This document shows, piece after piece, positions 39,515-44,903 of a stretch of 44,903 nucleotides of DNA (position 1 is its first letter; each line of letters begins with the position of its first letter). Where the stretch lies: NCBI GenBank assembly GCA_050942875.1, contig JBMNOD010000020.1, positions 1 to 44,903 of the forward strand. Reading direction: 5' to 3'. Source of the stretch: JAAZAI01 sp050942875. GTDB taxonomy: Bacteria > Verrucomicrobiota > Kiritimatiellia > RFP12 > UBA3636. Below the pieces are notes generated by a model. The model ran no database searches, was not told the origin of the DNA, and worked only from the letters and a program-made list of their open reading frames with translations. The position numbers were made by a program, and so were the translations under genes.

Positions 39515-42500
39515 ATGAAAAACCTCCTCCCCTCCCTCCTCGCCGCGATGCTCATCGTCTTCGCAACCACGACCCTCGCCGCCCCGACCGGGGTGACGGT
39601 CAATGGGGTCGCCCTCGACTCCAACGGATCGAGCGGCGAAGGCTGGAAATACTACCTGCCCCACATCACGCTCACGAACGCGGGGCCGTTCACGATTTCC
39701 GGCACCAACACGGCGAGCCAGGTGCGCGTCGTCGTCCAGGAGGGCGTGACGTGCGACGTGACGCTCTCGAACCTGGTGCTCGAGACGCTCGGCACCGACA
39801 GCCAATGCGCCTTCACGCTGGAGACCAACGCCTGCGTCTCGCTCTTCCTGGCGGGAAACAACGCACTCCACTCGGGCGACAACCGCGCGGGCCTTGAAGT
39901 CCCGGGAGGACGGACGCTCTCCATCACGAATGCGCCCGGCGACGACGCGGGCGCGCTGACGGCAACAGGCGGAAAAAACGCCGCGGGCATCGGCGGCAAC
40001 AACAACAACCCGAGCGGCACGATCACCATCCATGGCGGACAGGTGACCGCGTATGGCACCGACGGCGCCGCAGGCATCGGCGGCGGGCGGAACGCCGACG
40101 GCGGCACGACCACCATCAACGGCGGACACGTCTCCGCATCCAGCACGGGCACCTACGGCGCGGGCATCGGCGGCGGCTACTACCATGCGGGGGGCATGAT
40201 CACCATCAACGGCGGCACGGTGACGGCGCAGGGCGGCCGCCACGCCGCAGGCATCGGCGGCGGCTACTACCACAGCGGCCCCGCCGGCACGGTCGCCATC
40301 AACGGCGGCACGGTCACGGCCACGGGCGGCGCTAACGGCGCGGGCATCGGCAGCGGCGGCAACAGCCAGGGCGGTACGGTCAGCATTTCCGGCGGCACGG
40401 TGACGGCGCAGGGCGGCAGCTCTGCCGCCGGCATCGGCGGCGGACAGGCCGGCGCGGGCGGCAATGTCGCCATTTCCGGCGGCAGGGTGACGACCACGGG
40501 CGGCACCTCCGGCGCGGGCATCGGCGGCGGCGGCAACAGCGGAGCGGGTGGCACGGTGACAATCACCGGCGGCACGGTCGCGGCAACCGGCAGCAACGGC
40601 GCAAAGGACATCGGGCCGGGGCAGAACGGCACCGTCTCCGGCGCGAACATCTTCACCGGCGGCTCGATCGGCCTCGGTGCCACATCGGCCTTCCACGCGC
40701 CCTCGAACATCACGGCGCAGGTCTTCTGCGCGTCGCTGGCGGGCTTCGAGCCCGGCAGCGAGGTCACCATCATCGATCTTCCCGACAGTTTCGGCGCGAA
40801 TGACATTGTCGCCGATGCCGATGGCTGCATCCACCTCTGGCTCCCGAACGGCACCCACAACTTCACGGCGAATGGACGCGACTGCACGGTGACGATCCAG
40901 GACGGCGTCGCACCCACCGGCGTGACGGTCAATGGCCAGGAGATCGCCACCCCGGCGGCGCCCGGCGCGGGCTGGGCCTACGACGCGGCGAACCGCACGC
41001 TCGCGCTCACGGGCGCGGGCCCCTTCACGCTGTCGGGCACCAACGGGGTCGGCGGCGTCCGCGTCGTCGTGTCGAGCGGCGTCGTCAACCCGGTCACGCT
41101 CGCGAACCTGACGCTCCGCACGACGGGCGGCAGTCAATGCGCCTTCATGCTGGGGACAGGCGCCAACGTGTCGCTCGTCCTCGCGGGGACGAACGCGCTC
41201 GCCTCCGGCTACAACTGCGCGGGCATCCAGGTCGAATCAGGCCGGACGCTCTCCATCACCCACGCGCCGGGCGACGACGCGGCCGCGCTCTTCGTGACGG
41301 GCGGCGGCAACGCCGCCGGCATCGGCGGCGGACAGGCAAAGGCGGGCGGCACGGTCAACATCGCCGGCGGCGCAGTCACGACGGCGGGCGGCCTCTATGG
41401 CGCGGGCATCGGCGGCGGCGGCAGCTACAGCAGCGGCAGCGGCGCGGGCGGCGCGGTGACGATCTCCGGCGGCACGGTGACGGCGACCGGCGGTTCTCGC
41501 GGCGCGGGCATCGGCGGCGGCGCCAGATACAACGGCACCGGCGGCGCGGGCGGCGCGGTGACCATCTCCGGCGGCGCGGTCACGGCAACCGGCGGCAACA
41601 ACGGCGCGGGCATCGGCGGCGCCGAAAATGGCGCGGGCGGCACGGTCTCGATTTCCGGCGGCACGGTCTTCGCGCAGGGCAGCGACGGCGGCATGGACAT
41701 CGGGCCGGGCCGCGACACCACGACCTTCGGCGCCAACACCTTCGCCGGCGGCTCGATCCGCCTGGCCGACGCCTCCCTCGCCCCCATCCCACGGAACCAC
41801 AACGGGAAGGCGGTCTTCTGCGCGACGGTGACGGGCTTCGAACCCAACGAACGGGTCGTCATCACGGATCGCGGCAATTTGCCCGCCTACTACGGCACGG
41901 CGGACATCTTTGCCGACGACGACGGCAGCATCCACCTCTGGATCCCCAACGGCACCTACACCTTCACGGCCAACGGAAGCACCTACACGGTGGAACTCGA
42001 CAACGCCGCCGGGGCGACCGGCGTGACGGTCAACGGCGACGAGGTCGCCTTCGGTTCCGACGATCCCGCCGCCGGCTGGACTTACGACGAGGCGGCCGGC
42101 CTGCTCCGGCTCACGAACGCGGGGCCGTTCACGATTTCCGGCGCCAACACGGAGGGCAAGGTGCGCGTCGTCGTCAATGCCAATCTGGCTCCCGCAGTCA
42201 CGCTCTCGAACCTGACGCTCCGGACGTCCAGCGACGATCGGTGCATCTTCACGCTGGGGACGGGGGCGAACGTGTCGCTCACGCTTGCGGGGGCGAACGA
42301 GCTCGCCTCCGGCAGCGCTCGTCCGGGCATCTGGGTCCAGGCGGGCGAGACGCTCTCCATCACCAACGCGCCGGGCGACGACGCGGCCTCCCTCGCCGTG
42401 AAGGGCGGCGCCAACGCCGCCGGCATCGGCAGTGGCACACAAGGCGCGGCCGGCACGGTCAACATCGCCGGCGGCACGATCACGGCCACGAGCGGCACCT

Positions 42501-44903
42501 GCGCCGCGGGCATCGGCGGCGGACAGGGAAAGGCGGGCGGCACGGTCAACATCTCCGGCGGCACGGTCACGGCCGTCAGCACCTACTCCGGCGCGGGCAT
42601 CGGCGGCGGAATGAGCGGCGCAGGCGGCACGGTCAACATCTCCGGCGGCACGGTCACGGCCACCGGCGACAACGGCGGCGCGGGGATCGGCGGCGGAAAG
42701 AACCGCGCGGGCGGCACGGTCAGCATCTCCGGCGGCACGGTCACGGCCGCGGGTTCCTACAGCGCCGCGGACATCGGCCCGGGCGACGGCAGCGAGGATT
42801 CGGGCGCGAACACCTTCACCGGCGGCTCGATCCTGCTCGTGAACGACAGCATTGCACTCGCGCCCTCGAACAACACGGAACAGGTCTTCTGCGCGACGCT
42901 GACGGGCTTCACGCCCAACGCGGCGGTCGAGATCACAGGGCTGGCGGGATACGGCGTCACGGACATCGCCGCCGATGACGGCGGCGCCATCCATTTATGG
43001 CTCCCGGACGGCGAATACAATTTCACGGTCGGCGAGCGGTACTTCATCGTGACGATCCAGGATGGCGACGTCCATGTCGGTACCGCCACCGGCGTAACGG
43101 TCAACGGCGAGGACGTCGGGTTCGGCCCGGCGGAGCCGACCACCGCCGGCTGGAGCTTCGACTTGGCGAGCGGCAAGCTCTCGCTCTTCGGCACGGGCGG
43201 CTTGACCGTGTCAGGCGTCAACCAGGCGGGCGAGGTCTGCATCGTCGTGCCGCAGAACGTGACGACCGAGATCACGATCTCGAACCTGACGCTCGCGGCG
43301 ACGGGCAACCAGCAGTGCCCCTTCGCGCTGGAATCGGGCGCCAACGTCACGCTCTTCCTCGCGGGGAACAACTCGCTCCGTTCAGGCGACAGGCGCGCGG
43401 GCATCGAAGTCGCGACGGGGCGGACGCTCTCCATCACCAACGCGCCCGGCGACGACGCGGCATTCCTCTCCGTGCGGGGCGCCTACCTGGGCGCGGGCAT
43501 CGGCAGCGGCGGCAGCGGCAACGGCGGCACGATCACCATCTCCGGCGGCACGGTCGAGGCCACGGGCGGCAGTTGGTCGGCGGGCATCGGCGGCGGCGGC
43601 TACGGCGACGGCGGCACGGTGACCATCAACGGCGGCACCGTCACCGCCACGGGCGGCTACAACGGCGCGGGCATCGGCGGCGGCGACGACAACGACGGCG
43701 GCACGGTGACGATTTCCGGTGGCGTGGTCGCCGCCACGGGCGTCGACGGCGGCGCGGGCATCGGCGGCGGCGATAAGGGCGACGGCGGCACCGTCGCCAT
43801 TTCCGGCGGCACGGTCTTTGCGCAGGGCAGCGACGGCGGCGCGGACATGGGGCCGGGCGGCAACGGCATGACCGCCGCCGCGAACACCTTCACCGGCGGC
43901 TCGATCCGGCTTGCCGCCGGGGACGCCTCCCTCCAGCCTTCAAACGGCCTGGATCCGGTCGGCTGCGCCATGGTGCCGGGCTTCGATCCCGGCGCGCCGG
44001 TCGTATTCACGGATCACGGCAACCTGCCGGTCGGCTACGGAACGACCGACATTTTTGCCGATGCGGGCGGCGTCATCTACCTCTGGCTCCCGGACGGCGA
44101 CTACCACTTCACGGCCAACGGGCTGGACTGCACGGCGAAGATCAAGAACGGCACCGGCCCGAGCGGAATCACAGTCAACGGCGAGGAGGCCGCCTTCGGC
44201 CCGTCGGATCCGGACAACGCCGGATGGAGCTTCAGCGCGGCGACCCGCACCGTCTCGCTCTCCGGCACCGGGCCCTTCACGCTTTCAGGCGCCAACGAGA
44301 TCGGCGGCGTTTGCTTCGCCGTTCCGGGCGGCGTCGCCAACACGGTCGTGCTTTCGAACCTGACGCTCCGGACGACGATCGCCGACCAGTGCGTCTTCGC
44401 GCTGGGGCAGGACGCCAACGTGTCGCTCGTCCTCGCGGGGACGAACACGCTCGCCTCCGGCTTCGGCCGGGCGGGCATCGAAGTCACGACGGGGCGGACG
44501 CTCTCCATCACGAACGCGCCGGGCGACGACGCCGGTGCGCTGAGGGTGACGGGCGGCGACTACGGCGCGGGCATCGGCGGCGACTACGGCGGTACCGGCG
44601 GCACGGTGGACATCCACGGCGGCACCGTCGCGGCGACGGGCGGCGACCGCAGCGCGGGCATCGGCGGCGGGCGCGGCGGCAATGGCGGTACGGTGGCCAT
44701 CCACGGCGGCACCGTCACGGCCGAAGGCGGTCGATGGGGCTCGGGCATCGGCGGCGGCGACTATGGCGACGGCGGCACGGTGACCATCCACGGCGGCACG
44801 GTCTTCGCACAGGGCGACGACTACTGCGCGGGCATCGGCGGCGGCGACGAAGGCAACGGCGGCATGGTGACCATCAACGGCGGCACCGTCACGGCCACGA
44901 GCG
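39515..44903 (+). CDS. Large exported modular beta-helix repeat protein, 3' end outside window
   Basis: An open frame of 1,796 codons without a stop runs off the window. It begins with a signal peptide (MKNLLPSLLAAMLIVFATTT, cleavage near LAA). At least five modules follow, starting with GVTVNG-like motifs at residues 26, 469, 836, 1193 and 1551. Each has a GPFT(I/L)SG strand, SNLTLRT, a NVSLVLAGTN segment, GRTLSITNAPGDDA, then 4-7 glycine-rich units of about 27 residues (AGIGGG...GGTVTISGGTVTATGG) ended by a DIGPG cap, NTFTGGSI, and a C-terminal subdomain with GFEPN and IHLWLPNG. This predicts a row of beta-helices, as in surface adhesins or carbohydrate-binding proteins; function is not established. 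Frames on all strands are open here because of the high G+C. Confidence 0.85.
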   Translation, partial: MKNLLPSLLAAMLIVFATTTLAAPTGVTVNGVALDSNGSSGEGWKYYLPHITLTNAGPFTISGTNTASQVRVVVQEGVTCDVTLSNLVLETLGTDSQCAFTLETNACVSLFLAGNNALHSGDNRAGLEVPGGRTLSITNAPGDDAGALTATGGKNAAGIGGNNNNPSGTITIHGGQVTAYGTDGAAGIGGGRNADGGTTTINGGHVSASSTGTYGAGIGGGYYHAGGMITINGGTVTAQGGRHAAGIGGGYYHSGPAGTVAINGGTVTATGGANGAGIGSGGNSQGGTVSISGGTVTAQGGSSAAGIGGGQAGAGGNVAISGGRVTTTGGTSGAGIGGGGNSGAGGTVTITGGTVAATGSNGAKDIGPGQNGTVSGANIFTGGSIGLGATSAFHAPSNITAQVFCASLAGFEPGSEVTIIDLPDSFGANDIVADADGCIHLWLPNGTHNFTANGRDCTVTIQDGVAPTGVTVNGQEIATPAAPGAGWAYDAANRTLALTGAGPFTLSGTNGVGGVRVVVSSGVVNPVTLANLTLRTTGGSQCAFMLGTGANVSLVLAGTNALASGYNCAGIQVESGRTLSITHAPGDDAAALFVTGGGNAAGIGGGQAKAGGTVNIAGGAVTTAGGLYGAGIGGGGSYSSGSGAGGAVTISGGTVTATGGSRGAGIGGGARYNGTGGAGGAVTISGGAVTATGGNNGAGIGGAENGAGGTVSISGGTVFAQGSDGGMDIGPGRDTTTFGANTFAGGSIRLADASLAPIPRNHNGKAVFCATVTGFEPNERVVITDRGNLPAYYGTADIFADDDGSIHLWIPNGTYTFTANGSTYTVELDNAAGATGVTVNGDEVAFGSDDPAAGWTYDEAAGLLRLTNAGPFTISGANTEGKVRVVVNANLAPAVTLSNLTLRTSSDDRCIFTLGTGANVSLTLAGANELASGSARPGIWVQAGETLSITNAPGDDAASLAVKGGANAAGIGSGTQGAAGTVNIAGGTITATSGTCAAGIGGGQGKAGGTVNISGGTVTAVSTYSGAGIGGGMSGAGGTVNISGGTVTATGDNGGAGIGGGKNRAGGTVSISGGTVTAAGSYSAADIGPGDGSEDSGANTFTGGSILLVNDSIALAPSNNTEQVFCATLTGFTPNAAVEITGLAGYGVTDIAADDGGAIHLWLPDGEYNFTVGERYFIVTIQDGDVHVGTATGVTVNGEDVGFGPAEPTTAGWSFDLASGKLSLFGTGGLTVSGVNQAGEVCIVVPQNVTTEITISNLTLAATGNQQCPFALESGANVTLFLAGNNSLRSGDRRAGIEVATGRTLSITNAPGDDAAFLSVRGAYLGAGIGSGGSGNGGTITISGGTVEATGGSWSAGIGGGGYGDGGTVTINGGTVTATGGYNGAGIGGGDDNDGGTVTISGGVVAATGVDGGAGIGGGDKGDGGTVAISGGTVFAQGSDGGADMGPGGNGMTAAANTFTGGSIRLAAGDASLQPSNGLDPVGCAMVPGFDPGAPVVFTDHGNLPVGYGTTDIFADAGGVIYLWLPDGDYHFTANGLDCTAKIKNGTGPSGITVNGEEAAFGPSDPDNAGWSFSAATRTVSLSGTGPFTLSGANEIGGVCFAVPGGVANTVVLSNLTLRTTIADQCVFALGQDANVSLVLAGTNTLASGFGRAGIEVTTGRTLSITNAPGDDAGALRVTGGDYGAGIGGDYGGTGGTVDIHGGTVAATGGDRSAGIGGGRGGNGGTVAIHGGTVTAEGGRWGSGIGGGDYGDGGTVTIHGGTVFAQGDDYCAGIGGGDEGNGGMVTINGGTVTATS

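Noticed and set aside
39506..44791. Several long open frames antisense to, or in a different frame from, the beta-helix gene (500-600 codons each)
   Set aside because: The gene's G/C-rich third positions and repeats keep other frames free of stops. Those frames give low-complexity Arg/Ala/Asp or Ala/Pro protein without domains, and only the 39515 frame has a signal peptide and ordered modules.

Overview
This high-G+C window looks like a chromosomal segment of a Gram-negative bacterium. It carries a ZIP zinc transporter, type II secretion/type IV pilus assembly genes, exported enzymes with signal peptides, RpoN with a sigma-54 activator, and a bifunctional aminolipid-type acyltransferase. The mix of a secreted squalene-cyclase-fold protein, GIGGG-type beta-helix repeats, a four-helix-bundle cassette and many dispersed intergenic repeats resembles genomes of the PVC group (Kiritimatiellota or Lentisphaerota-like). 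That placement is inference; there is no rRNA in the window to test it.

Layout. 1-770: a four-helix-bundle protein gene between two GA-rich tandem repeats in opposite orientation. 769-2929 (minus): dapB then rhaA. 2957-7561 (plus): a zinc-ribbon/PTS IIA fusion, a GspC/PilP-like exported protein, a histidine phosphatase and recN. 7777-10494 (minus): the chaperone operon grpE-dnaJ-rsmE with a recognisable promoter. 10548-13010: a radical SAM/SPASM enzyme diverging from a MscS-type channel that ends in a ParB-like domain. 13020-17052 (minus): alkaline phosphatase, a 17-copy heptamer array, prfB with its programmed frameshift, and yicC. 17163-21195 (minus): tex-rpoN. 21711-23497 (plus): zupT and an exported EEP-family phosphohydrolase/nuclease. 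23540-26560 (minus): gspE-gspF with a MITE-like element at the gspF stop codon. 26971-32140 (minus): a tightly overlapping operon of an OlsF-like bifunctional acyltransferase, ABC ATPase, ABC-2 type permease, BtuF-like binding protein and amidohydrolase. 32931-34094: an exported terpene-cyclase-fold protein. 34194-36977: a sigma-54 response regulator and a soluble hybrid histidine kinase. 37044-38810: a long-chain acyl-CoA synthetase. 39515 to the window end: an exported modular beta-helix protein with at least five modules, cut by the window edge.

Most genes are housekeeping and orthodox. The unusual items are the channel-ParB fusion, the zinc-ribbon/PTS fusion, the lipid/ABC/binding-protein operon, the modular repeat protein, and a rich set of short intergenic repeats, some of which abut or supply stop codons. 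RpoN, a sigma-54 activator and a possible -24/-12 promoter before gspE all occur here, so sigma-54 control of the pilus/secretion genes is a reasonable hypothesis.
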